A stretch of DNA of 64,000 nucleotides from Setomelanomma holmii (taxonomy: Eukaryota > Ascomycota > Dothideomycetes > Pleosporales > Phaeosphaeriaceae). The stretch covers positions 648 through 64,647 of the forward strand of contig ML978261.1 in the NCBI GenBank assembly GCA_010015745.1, given 5' to 3'. Below the pieces are notes generated by a model. That model did no database searches, had not been told where the DNA came from, and worked only from the letters and a program-made list of their open reading frames with translations. A program made the translations under genes and the position numbers. Positions 9,605 through 19,660 of the stretch are shown one piece after another. Every line of letters begins with the position of its first letter. The stretch's first letter is position 1.

Positions 9605-10336
9605 TTACTTACGAGCTGCACCCGCAGCTTCCTGATCAGCAGCTAACAATGCCTTTATAGCTGGCCTTCCAATACAACGGTACCACCAACCACTTAGCGC
9701 TTTCCGACTGATGATCGCTTCACCATAGCCGCACGCGAAAAGCCTCTGGATGAGTGGGATGTAGTAGATATCTGCCAGTGTAAAGTGTTTTCCAGCCATG
9801 TACTCGTTCTCTTGTAATGAACGTTCCACCACATCGAAAAACGCCTCAACCGACCGCAAAGCCTCCGACACCACAGTCTCATTGGGCGGCAATCCCATGA
9901 ACATCTTGGCAAATCTCTCGAATGCGATGCTACCAGCTGGTCCGGCAAAGTATTGCGTTTCAATCGACTCGGCCTGATCGAACAGCGCCATAGCTTCGAT
10001 ATCGTCGTCTCGGGGTAGAAGTGGGAAGGCGTACTTTCTTGCAAGGTATTTGCATATCGCGCGACTTTCGTAGAGGTTGAAGTCGTTGGGGAAAGTGAGA
10101 ACGGGAATTTTGCCCCATGGATGGCGATTCACGTTTTCTTCGGACTGGATGTAGTATATTAGCTGCGTGGAAATTTCTCGATCTATATTAAGCGCGTTAC
10201 AACTCACCTTGTGTTCGCCCTTCTGAAGATTAACAAGCACGAGCTCGTAGTCCGTGAAGCCACCCTCGGCGAGAGTCAGGCGGACGCGATCGGTGTTAGT
10301 CGAACCGCGTGCACCGTAGAGAGTGAAAGCGGGCAT
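9605..10336 (-). CDS. Glutathione S-transferase
   Basis: The enzyme conjugates glutathione to electrophiles in the cytosol. The start ATG is 10336-10334 (MPAFTLYGARGSTNTDRVRL). Exons are 10336-10208 and 10144-9605. The 63 bp intron (10207-10145, GTGAGT...ATCCAG) is a multiple of three without a stop, so an unspliced message would still be open; removing it restores the family sequence EHKSEENVNRHPWGKIPVL. The N-terminal thioredoxin fold has GSTNT around the expected catalytic Ser and a PVL cis-proline; the C-terminal helical domain carries FTLADIYYIPLI. Product about 222 residues, a normal length. The class (phi-like or fungal Ure2/GTT-like) is uncertain. It is divergent from a Zn2Cys6 regulator 382 bp away, a likely regulator-target arrangement. 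Confidence 0.9.
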   Translation of the reverse strand: MPAFTLYGARGSTNTDRVRLTLAEGGFTDYELVLVNLQKGEHKVSCNALNIDREISTQLIYYIQSEENVNRHPWGKIPVLTFPNDFNLYESRAICKYLARKYAFPLLPRDDDIEAMALFDQAESIETQYFAGPAGSIAFERFAKMFMGLPPNETVVSEALRSVEAFFDVVERSLQENEYMAGKHFTLADIYYIPLIQRLFACGYGEAIISRKALSGWWYRCIGRPAIKALLAADQEAAGAARK

Positions 10337-10718
10337 TATTGAGGTGTGTAATAGCTTCGATGAGATTTTGAAGCTATTTATGATGATCTTCGACATGTGC
10401 AGGTCTCGAGGGACATTGGGGCAAGTACTCTTATTTAAGTCACTCGTCAAACTTGCCATGACTTGTGCGTCAGTCATGGGAATTGTATAGGATTATGAAG
10501 TGCGTATGATTGGTCGGGTCGCTCTGGCCACCGAATGCAGCTAGCGCTGGCGCCTGTCCCTGAAGCTACAGCAGAAGCCGACACCGACCCGTCTAGTTTG
10601 TCTCTGACTGTCTTACCCATGTCGAGCTGCATCTTTCCATTCGTCTGCTCGGGCTTTTGACCTGCTACGAATCTCTCTTCGTGCGTTCGTTGTTGCTCGA
10701 CAAGCATGCACTTGTACT
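10337..10718. promoter_or_regulatory. Divergent intergenic region, GST / Zn2Cys6 regulator
   Basis: These 382 bp separate two divergent start codons and must hold both promoters. I see no clear TATA box; the open frames here are out of frame with either gene. Confidence 0.5.
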
Positions 10719-12035
10719 ATGGCCGGAAGCCTTGTTGCACAGAAGCGGAAAGGTCAATCTAGGACCAAGGTCAAGACGGGATGTAGAACCTGCAGGTCAG
10801 TGCCCAATGTCAAAGCCTAAATTAGAATTTAAGCTGGAGATGCTCGCAGTAATTTGTGCTGACTTTACAGTAGAATAAGGAAAGTCAAATGCGACGAGCG
10901 CAAGCCAGCTTGCCAAAAGTGTAGTGGCACGGGTCGTACATGCGATGGCTACGAGTCTCTCTTTAGAGATGCTACCAGTCAAGCAGTGAAGCAAGGCCGT
11001 GCTGGTGGCATCACGCCAAGCCCCCGTACACCATCCACTCGGCTCACGTCGATCGAAGTCGACCCTCGCGACGTCGAACTCCTCAATCGTTACTTCTCGA
11101 CGAAGACCATCTTTGATGTGAAGCTTGGCTGTGATGAAGAAGCGAAACAGGTCCTCCAAGCCAGTTTGACAGATCTACCGATCGGTCACGCAGTCTCGTC
11201 GCTTAAAGCTCTTCGTGAGCATTTCGAGACGTCCCAGGGCCTTCCCGTCGTGCAGCAGGATCCAGGACATGACTATGGTCTCCAGCAATATTGCATAGCC
11301 CTCCAGGGCCTCGCGTCCAAGTTGTCGATTTCAGGCCCCGATAGTGTGAAGTCGGCACTACTCTGCTGCCAAATCTTCATTAGCATCGAGCAAGTGCGGG
11401 GCAACTATGCTGCTTTGGCCCAACATATCATCCAAGGACTCAAGATCATGCACCAGTATCATGCAAGGCCAAGCCTAAATACCAGCATTGACTTGGTACC
11501 AGCAAGTCATGAGCAACTACCCTCCCTCGATGTCTTCGTCATCAAGCTCTTCGCTGCACCATGCCAGTTTGCAGAGCCGCCAGGGCCAATCAATGCCAAT
11601 GAGGAGACAGTATCTTCGTGTCCGATCTCGCCACCACAAAAGACTCTTGAGTCTCGCCATTTGCGCACAATCGTACCCGACATGCGCAGAGAACTTACAC
11701 GGATCGCTATGTCGATGCTCGAGTTTCTCGACAAAGTGTCTCGGCTCGCATCCGTAGAGACCGTCTTTCAGCTCTTGTCCGAGAAAGCATCTCTGCTAGA
11801 TGCATTGAATTTGTGGCTTATTGATCTTGAAATCTTGGAAGCAGAAGTCGGACCTCCTGGCCCGGGACCTATTTCAGTCTTGTTCATGCACTTCTTCCAT
11901 CAGATTTTGAAGGTCGTTCTCCTAGGAACATTGGGCTCTCTTCCCAATTTCTATCCCCAGCTGCAGACCGAATACGACAAATTGCAAGAGATAGCGAGCA
12001 ATGTGGGCGAAAGAGTTGAGGGATATAGGACGTGA
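10719..12035 (+). CDS. Zn2Cys6 transcription factor, 412 aa
   Basis: A fungal nuclear regulator. Exon 1 is 10719-10795 and exon 2 is 10874-12035. The intron (10796-10873, GTCAGT...CAGTAG) splits the zinc cluster; using the second AG gives the canonical C-X2-C-X6-C-X6-C-X2-C-X6-C (CRTCRIRKVKC ... CDERKPACQKC ... C) at about residues 22-49. A basic stretch (QKRKGQSRTKVK) precedes the cluster. The remainder is a helical region rich in Leu and Ile without further recognised motifs, as in the middle-homology regions of small fungal regulators. The divergent neighbour is a glutathione S-transferase, so control of a detoxification gene is a reasonable inference. Confidence 0.88.
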
Positions 12036-12547
12036 GATGGCGCGGCAAGGTTTCGAGGGACAATAATCAACGACTACTGAGGTAATTAGCGAAGTGGTGC
12101 ATTCTCCACAAACCACGCCTCCGAGCCCCTTGATATCACACGCATCACTCCGCCCATGTTGGGACCATCGATTCTCGCATCGTGAGCTATTAGTGCATAT
12201 AGGCCATGTAACATGGAGGAGAGAAAGCATTTACGGTAACTGCCATTTCCATCTGTACGCTCGAGACGTCCGTTTGCAAGCGGGCCGCATTCTCACCGCG
12301 GCGCGCCTTTACCTCACCCTCTATCACGCATTACCATCATAGTACCCCTGACAGCTTCACCCGTGACCAGCTGCTCTGGACGCGAGCTTTTCGACCGTTT
12401 GCACCAACATACTCTCGTGGAATATATAAACCCTCACCATCCCGCCACGCACAGTCTCTACTCTCTCTGTCTCCACAACACCTCAAATCCGACATCACCT
12501 CAGTTGATTCAAACTACTCTCAACCACTATCCACAACACTTCCAATC
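12036..12547 (+). promoter_or_regulatory. Promoter and CT-rich leader of the secreted-protein gene
   Basis: A TATA-like TATATAAA lies at 12423-12430, about 118 bp before the ATG at 12548. It is followed by a pyrimidine- and CA-rich leader (about 12450-12545) typical of strongly expressed fungal genes. No coding region is supported here. Confidence 0.6.
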
Positions 12548-13420
12548 ATGAAGTACATCATCAACATCCTGATCGGCCTGGTCCTCAGCCTCGCCATCCT
12601 CGTTACCGCCAACCCCCTCCCGGACACCGATTCTTCCACCTCCAACTCCGACGACACCTTCAACACCACCGCCGTCGCCGGCTACGACCCGTCCAAGGAG
12701 TATCACGACTACTCGACCGTACAAATCTGGGTTGGCAAAAACAAAGCCGGCGTCGGCGACGTCATCGGCCCTATTCTCTACCGCACCATCTGGGGCTTAC
12801 TTAACGACTACTGTCCGCACAACGGCGACAAGTGCACGTTGAACAACCGTGACAAGTGGCCGTGCTTCAAGACGCATACGCTGGGCGTTTGGCCGTATCC
12901 CGTTGAGGAGAGTACGTTTGCCTATTTCAAGCTTGAGGGGAGAAGGAAGTGGGATGTGCTAACCACGAATAGCGTCAACGTGCATCAATGAAATCACCGC
13001 CGAGTACGACAACGAGCAGATTCGCAGCTTGCTCATTGGCGCAATCGCGGGCACGTTTGAGGCGCTGACGAATCAGCTGCTGGACGATGTATCCGGCGTG
13101 CGGACGAACTGCTACAAGGTCGGCGAGAATAAGGGCTGCAACGTCGCTGATGTGGTTCGCGTAAGTCCATCTCCTCTCCTCATAAATTGTCGTGAATGCT
13201 AATGAGTGAACAAGTCAACATGCGAAAGCACAACGACCGACAGGACTTCATGTACGTTGGTCTCAGCAACTTCGACACTCATTATGGCCCGTGGGACTGC
13301 TGCGCGGGCGGCAAGCGCGAGCTGTTTGACAAGGCTATTGATGGTCTTGGTGGTGTATTTGGCCAGAAATTCACTCGCGACTCTCGCTGCATCATCAATC
13401 GCTGGGAGGCGTGCAAGTAG
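12548..13420 (+). CDS. Small secreted cysteine-containing protein
   Basis: The start at 12548 gives a signal peptide (MKYIINILIGLVLSLAILVT) followed by a short Ser/Thr/Asp-rich linker. Exons: 12548-12911, 12973-13160, then 13244-13420. Intron 1 (12912-12972) has GTACGT, a GCTAAC branch site and TAG. Intron 2 starts GTAAGT at 13161; two acceptors (13228 or 13243) both keep frame, and I prefer 13243 (GACAG). The product is about 242 residues with about 11 cysteines in the mature part (for example DYCPHNGDKC, GPWDCCAGG, RCIINRWEAC). I recognise no family. Secretion, size, cysteines and a strong promoter make it an effector-like or extracellular protein, but this is inference only. Confidence 0.75.
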
Positions 13421-14646
13421 TGTCTCTTCTGGGAGGTATTGGGATCTCTGGGACTGTGGATCCAATTGAATCCTTTAGTAACTCGTAGATGTTCGGATTT
13501 GCTAGATGGTAGACGGTCGGGATACTGTCTTGTTCAAGCATGTGCATTCGGCTTCGAGTGGCTAAGTATACGACCTGAGCTGCTGCGATCCTCAGACTCA
13601 TAAAGTCAACTCAGTCTCGTACCAGTGCTTAGTTTTGCTATTCAGTGCTTGCATACTATGTGACTTTGTAGACAAGATCGCGTTCGTGTCCCGTACTTCA
13701 AAACTAGGAAGCTGAATGACACCAACGAATCGATACATAAGGAAGCCATGAACTGTCAGAGTCGCACCATCAATTTCGCACAGAGGATGACCATGATGTG
13801 ATATCCGGCTCGGATCGCTCCCGACCGTTGAGTGATAAAAGAAACCTTCCACAATCCAGGCACTACGAAAGGAGAGATGCCACCGCGGAAACCAGCTCGA
13901 CCTATCGATATCGTAAGACAGTCCCGCCTCGACCAAGAGCGCAAGCTAACATGGCTTTCAGGGCATCAGATCAACTAAGAGCACCCGAAGGATAACATGA
14001 GTTCACTGGGCATGGAGCGGTGCAGTAAGGCACTCCACCCCCGCTCCTCCCTAAGCTCACATGTTTCTCAGGACCCACCACCCTTCCTCTCTGCCCCCAT
14101 CCGCCGCCTTCCCCGGCCACCATTCTTGCCTGTGCTCTATTATACCTCGGAAGATGGCTTCGAGTGGCTGTTGATGAAGTGCTCGAAAGAAAAGACACTG
14201 CTACTATGGCGGTGTCGTGGTGCTTACTCCGAAGCTAGATGTGATGAGATGTTGCCGCCTTGTTGGTCCTGTGTTGGTATCAAAGTGTGCGAGATGGATG
14301 CCTCTACACTATACAAGGTCTCCATTGAGTATAAAGGTGTATTGCATGCATTAATGGATGCAGCGAAAAGTGTGCCATTTCCGAAGATTGAAAAATGAAG
14401 CCCGCTGATCCCAATATAGACATTACAAGCCGATGCGTAATGCTCGAGGCATTGATCAGCAACGCCGTGATTGTGCAGGTACTGTATGCGAAAGAAACGC
14501 CAAGCTGTGAGCAACATCGCTCTGCAACATGATTTCGTAGATTCGTCGAGAAAGAAAGCTCCATCTTGCTGTCGCTGAAATGGCTGGAAAACGGAATGAA
14601 ATGCAATGGTACATTTTGTGATATGGCGGAAATTGTCTCGACTTGG
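13421..14646. other. Intergenic, no supported gene
   Basis: Several short open frames exist on both strands, including a plus-strand frame at 13997-14398 that starts with ATG and codes for 133 residues. None shows a domain, a sensible composition or a splice structure. I regard the region as non-coding, with low certainty for the 13997-14398 frame. Confidence 0.45.
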
Positions 14647-15966
14647 TCACCTCGGCGGCGATCGCGAACGTGTCTCTACGGACACATCCGGGGTGATCTG
14701 AATGCTGGGTAGCCGTTCTAAGCTGGGCAGTTGTGGCGCGCGAGTCTGGACAGGACTCTCGTAATTCGGTGGATCTTCGTACGCAGGTGCCTGTTCCCTT
14801 GGAATATCAATGTTTGGTGTTGCTGCCCGGCTTCCACTATGGCTTCTTTCGGGGTTGAGCGATACAACTTCGAAGTCGTCGCTGGTGCCAGGAGGGGATT
14901 GTCGTGATTGGGATCCTGTTCGGAATGCGTCTGGGAATTCATAGTCATCGGATGCACGGGACTCGAAAGACGTAACGGATAGACCACGGCGGTGGGTATC
15001 GGGGTCCAGTGTGTTGCTCGAGAACGCGCGCGAGTGCTGGCTCTGTCCTGAGATCGAGGCAGCAGAGTCGAGCAGAGGTCGATTGTCGCTTTCCGTAGAG
15101 TTGGCCCGCAACCTTGTACCATCGTGTCGGGCGACTCCCAAGTCGCCGTATGCCACAGACGAGACGCGTCGGTCACGGGTACGAGTGTTCGATTGGTGTT
15201 CGGCGATGAGCATTTGTGAGACAGACAAGTCTGCTGCCTCTTCAGCTCGTCGTCTGATGTCGGCGAGCGCTTGAACGTCGCCTCTCGCGCGTGCTTCGCG
15301 CCTCGCTTGACGCCGTGCTTCTCGATCAGCAGCCTCTATTCGACGTGCGAGGCGGATTTGGTACAACGACTCCATCTCTTCTTCCCTTCGTGTCTCCTCA
15401 TCGTCTTGTGTCTCTGGCAGCTCGATGACATTGTCCATGCCCGCTCGTTCGCCCTCTCGGCCCAACACGCGCTCATTCTCCCGAGGTGCCGGTGCATAGG
15501 CTGGCAGTGTCATAACGCTGCGTACCGAAGTGTTCCTGTCAACCCGTGCCGTGGTACTGTTCCTGTCCTGTCTCTCAGGATCGGTCGTGATTGCCCCGCT
15601 CATCTCGCGACTTTCCCTATTGCTGCCGCTCCCCCGATACTCGGTATCCTGCAGGCTTGTCGAGTACTCATTGCGTCGCGGCCTTTTGCGGAAGGCTTTC
15701 CACGAAAAAAATGAGGGGAGTTTGTCTTTCTCTGGTTTCGCAGCCCTTGCCGCATTGAAGGGCTGGCGGATTTTGCGGGTGAGGAGGTATGTGACGACGA
15801 GGATTGCGAAAATAGCGACCACAATGATAGCAATCTGTTCGTAAAATCAGTGCCTTGATCGGGTCAGGGTTCAGTGGAATGGACGTACGACGACGAAGGT
15901 CTTGCTGTCCTTGTTGACCCGCTTCTCCAGCGCGCCTTCCCTTGCGTCCCGAACGGGAAGCAGCAT
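14647..15966 (-). CDS. Single-pass membrane protein with PY motifs, 421 aa
   Basis: Exon 1 (15966-15889, 26 codons) and exon 2 (15834-14647) flank a 54 bp intron (GTACGT...ACAG). Joining them completes one membrane segment (FVVIAIIVVAIFAILVVTYLL, about residues 24-45) followed by a basic stop-transfer KIRQP. The rest is cytosolic and low-complexity. A highly charged coiled-coil-like Arg/Glu/Ala segment (about residues 170-215) precedes Ser-rich tails. PPNY, preceded by PAYED, and LPAY fit the L/PPxY pattern that binds WW domains of Rsp5/Nedd4 ubiquitin ligases. Membrane-anchored PY proteins often act as ligase adaptors, so an adaptor role in membrane-protein sorting is a plausible but untested inference. 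Confidence 0.8.
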
Positions 15967-16791
15967 CGTGCCCACGACTACGGTGCAGTGTCAAACGTCA
16001 ACCCACCCAAACTTCCGTTCCGAATATGCTGAAATCACCCTCCCGGAGAATGTCTGCTGCCTGGCCTGGGCCCGCCAGGTTGCTCGGCGCAGTCTCGCAC
16101 TAGCAGCTATCACAAGCCGAAGCAGCTAGGAACCAAACGGCGGACTGGAAGTTCGCAGTTGCGGGCGGATGGTTCGGTGCGTGAGGTGTGTACTGGGGGA
16201 GGAACGCCGCGTAACAACGAGACGAAGTTTGCGAGTGCCGTCCAGGCTTGAGCGGCGGCCAGATGATGCTTGGCTTGAGCTGAAGGCAGGATAATGCGTA
16301 ATGCAGGGCTGATTGGAGGATCACGGAAGTGTGGCTGGGTGAGTTCACGAAGGAGATCCTTCGAACGACAGATTGCCAGATCCTTCTTCGATTGTAACTT
16401 TAATGTACACTGTACAAGGTTTCGAATGGCATAGACGAACACGCAATGCGCCCTCAAGAACCCATTTCCTCACACCAGCAATGAGCCAAGATCGCATGTC
16501 ATCCGTCAAAAACCTGCTGCTATTCTTGGGCGGCTTGCCCTAAAAGCCAGGATCAGCTTCCGCAGCCTAGCGCCTAGCTTTGATTGGCGCCACTACCGCG
16601 TGTGGTCATGGCATATCACATGCATTCGCGATTGGGCTGTGGCTGTGGCTCAGCTTGCGGGTTAAAAAGTCGTGGGGAAGTTGCACTGTTCGTGCGTGTT
16701 TGCGTGACTTTCGCCACTGATATTACACTAGATCGGGTTGAATTGCTAATTCGCGAAATATGAACATGTCGAAGTCGTTGAGTCGTGTAGC
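15967..16791. other. Intergenic region
   Basis: No gene is supported. It contains the promoter of the PY-motif membrane protein and the 3' flank of the following minus-strand gene. Confidence 0.5.
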
Positions 16792-18321
16792 TCAAAGCTT
16801 CTTGTCAAGCTTCTTCAGAAACCTGCCCACTCCCTTCTCAACTTTGTCCACCCTTTTGCCTAGGTTTGACTGCGGCGGCGGAGCATTGGGGTTTGAATTC
16901 TCCACGATTGAAGCTTCTTGCTCGCTTGGCCGGTACAGCTGTTGATGCATGCTCATAGGATCATGCGGGTTTGCTCCCGGAACCTGTCCAGAGGTGCTGC
17001 CATACTGGTATTGTGTATAGCCGCCTGGAGGTGGAGAAGCCAATGGCTGATACTGTTGGGGAGGAAAGCCTGGAGAGGGTAGAGATGCATGCACAGGTGG
17101 TGATTGTGGTGCAGGTGGGAACCCTGGTGACTGAGGATAGTTGGCATACTGCTGTGAATGCGTTGTGGAGGTACGCTGGATACCCGGCGGTGGAGTCTGG
17201 CCATCATACTGCCCTGGCGGAGGAGCAGACGGCGGCGGCGCAAAGGAAGGTGTGCTTGATGGCGGGCCTGGGAATGACCCTTGAGTGTTCGTACGGTGAA
17301 TACCTGGCTGCGGAGGACCGCTGAAGCCTTGACCTGCAGCTGGTGGACCTGGCTTATATGGACCAGATGTTGGCTGAGGTGAGAAAGAGGTTTGCAGTGG
17401 ATTGCCGTACTGGGAGACATGGTGATCATGTACAGAAGCCGAGCCGAGTCCCGTTCCATCATCGACATCAAGCGGAGGTGGAGTCTTCTCACGACGTGCA
17501 ATGGGCTCAGGTGCAGCAGGTGCAGCAGGGTTGTAAGCCATGGGTGCATAGCCGGGTCCACCAGCGGGAGGGCTTGATGCTGGAGCAGGCGCAGTGGGTG
17601 GCCCGGGGAACGGCTGGGTGCTGGTGATGCTGGGGCTTCGACTCGACTGCGATATGGCAGCACTCTCCAGCCTCGCAATGACTGGGCTCAGAGCGTCGTT
17701 CTTGTGCTCAGCGTGCGTCGGCGTGGCTTGCGGGTTGGGTATGAGTTGAAGTTGGTGTGGCTGCATGACTCTTCGTAGGGAGTCTGAGAAGAGGGTGGCA
17801 TCGTCAGGGGTCCAAAAGTAGATGTCCAGTGTATGCAACCGGTACATGTATTTGCCCTGGTTGTTCGGGTCGGGAGTGGGCAGGTGCCATTGGGACATGT
17901 CCTGGTGAGGACTCGTTGCCGGGCTACCATTCAGACTGCGGAAGCCATCGACAGTCAGAGTGAACAGACATGGTTGCTTGAACGTGTGGTTGACCCTCAC
18001 AGTGTCCAGCTCTGTATGGTGGCCGATGTCAGCTCATGCACAGCATCGCGCATTCCCAGTGAGACTCACGGCCAGCAAAGGCGTCTTGAGCAGGCGTGCC
18101 AGCATGGTTCGCTATCTCTATGCGTCCAGTCTGCCGTATGGGATTATGGTAGAGGTATACATAGGAGCCTTTGTCGAAGCGGTGATGCGGGGGCCTCTGG
18201 CTGGGAGGGGAGAGGTAGTAATGCACGTCTGCGAAGCTGTACATGCGTCAGAAAGGCCAATTTTGCTTTCAGGGAAGACTTACAGTGTCAATAGCGACAC
18301 CTCACCCTGCTGTGGAGGCAT
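16792..18321 (-). CDS. Conserved fungal proline-rich protein, 474 aa
   Basis: Three exons: 18321-18284, 18236-18070 and 18011-16792, with introns of 47 and 58 bp (GTAAGT/ACAG and GTGAGT/ACAG). All junctions keep frame. The N-terminal 150 residues form an ordered region (FADVHYYLSPPSQRPPHH, VRVNHTFKQPCLFTL, YRLHTLDIYFWTPDDA). They are followed by a long Pro/Gln/Gly/Ser-rich disordered segment, and the protein ends in a basic helix (GKRVDKVEKGVGRFLKKLDKK). I believe orthologues exist in other Pezizomycotina, but I cannot name a function. A histidine/aromatic-rich beta domain plus a disordered tail suggests protein-protein or RNA-related scaffolding, with low certainty. Confidence 0.8.
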
Positions 18322-18794
18322 TGTGTCAGTGAAGTGGGCTGTATGTCAGGGCTTCCAAGATGTCTGACAGCCCGTAGTACGAATCACGATGCAGCCAAGT
18401 CAGACGATGTCACTGTTAGCAAGAGAGATCAAAGACGCGAGGCCATGGAATATATAGGGAACCTCTTATTTCAGCGTGTTCGTGATGGACCAGCAGATGC
18501 GCGTTCTTCTATTTGTGTCAACTCGAAGCGCCCGCAAACCTTAGGCCCTGGTCGTAGGCGCCGGCCCAAGCGCCACTCGTTGGAGGCGCAACCCGTGACT
18601 TTGCGGACCTCCGAAAATTAGTTGCGACAACTGAATCGTCGACATCACGCCCAATTGACGTCCAGCGCATCCCCGCCGAGCATCACGACTGCATTCGCCA
18701 GTACCCCTCTTTATTCGTCTACCACAAATATCTGTATCGAGCGTAGTCCGTCGCCGTTGCCCGTTGTGGGCATACACGCACCAATACCGCCGTC
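18322..18794. promoter_or_regulatory. Divergent promoter region, proline-rich protein / uS8m
   Basis: These 473 bp separate two divergent starts. No coding region is supported, and no clear TATA box is seen. Confidence 0.5.
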
Positions 18795-19415
18795 ATGTCT
18801 CTCGTCAACCTCGCGCACGTGTGCTCACACATGCAAAATGCATCGAAAGCGCGCCTCGGCCTGACTTCCATACCCGTCTCCAAGATGCACGTCAACATTG
18901 CCCTTGGTCTGCAGCGAGAAGGATTCCTCTCATCAGTCACCCTGGGCGGACCCACACCACCACAACCTTTCCTACTGCAAAAGCAACCTGATCCCGAGGA
19001 GATGGATGAGATGGCAGAAACATTGCAAAAAGAGCCATGGCATGCATATCCCGTCGAGGCGGAGAAGCAGGGCAAATCAGTCAACTGGACGGAAAGGGTG
19101 CTCGGGAAGGAACAAGTACACGACGTCTCTGTACCTGAAAACCCAGCGCGGAGGCGTTTATGGCTGGGCTTGAAATACTGGCAGAACGAGCCGGTGCTGA
19201 GGAACATGAAGCTCATATCGAAGCCCACACGGCGGATATGGCTGACTTCGGAAGACCTGGGCAAAATCACACGGACACGAGAGTCGAGTTACGTCAAGGG
19301 ATTGACACATCCGGGCGAGTGCATGTTCATCACAACGGATCGAGGCATTTTGGAGGCAAGAGAATGCGTGGAGAGGCGGTTAGGCGGGATGGCCTTGTTT
19401 CGAGTATGGAGTTGA
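18795..19415 (+). CDS. mrps8: Mitochondrial small ribosomal subunit protein uS8m
   Basis: An intronless 206-residue gene. The protein is the mitochondrial form of bacterial S8, which binds the central domain of small-subunit rRNA. The N-terminus (SLVNLAHVCSHMQNASKARL) and the C-terminal block (MKLISKPTRRIWLTSEDLGK ... GECMFITTDRGILEARE ... GGMALFRV) match the family; the rRNA-binding STDRG-type signature appears here as TTDRG. An insertion between the two domains (about residues 55-110) is usual for fungal mitochondrial versions. The start ATG is the first in frame. It converges with the monooxygenase gene downstream. Confidence 0.9.
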   Translation: MSLVNLAHVCSHMQNASKARLGLTSIPVSKMHVNIALGLQREGFLSSVTLGGPTPPQPFLLQKQPDPEEMDEMAETLQKEPWHAYPVEAEKQGKSVNWTERVLGKEQVHDVSVPENPARRRLWLGLKYWQNEPVLRNMKLISKPTRRIWLTSEDLGKITRTRESSYVKGLTHPGECMFITTDRGILEARECVERRLGGMALFRVWS

Positions 19416-19660
19416 AGAGCTTGGGACAAGTGCGGGTCGCACGACGCAATGGGAAGCATTGGACGAACAGCATGTGGCCTTGCAAACTGCACGGCTATAG
19501 TGTCATTAGACACGTGTATCATTACCCTGCATTCATGTATCGATAGCGAGGCGCATGTAGCAATATCGAAGCCAGTGAACAACAGCCGGGGGCGACAGAT
19601 GTAGGTCACCGAGGAAGTGACAAAGATCTCGGAACCAGGAAAATTAGAATTTGCTACACA

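Noticed and set aside
13997..14398. 133-codon plus-strand frame with ATG
   Set aside because: No domain, cysteine/serine-biased composition without signal peptide, no splice structure; likely chance.
16953..17678. 241-codon minus-strand frame
   Set aside because: Shadow of the low-complexity Pro/Gln-rich coding region of the 474-residue protein in another frame.
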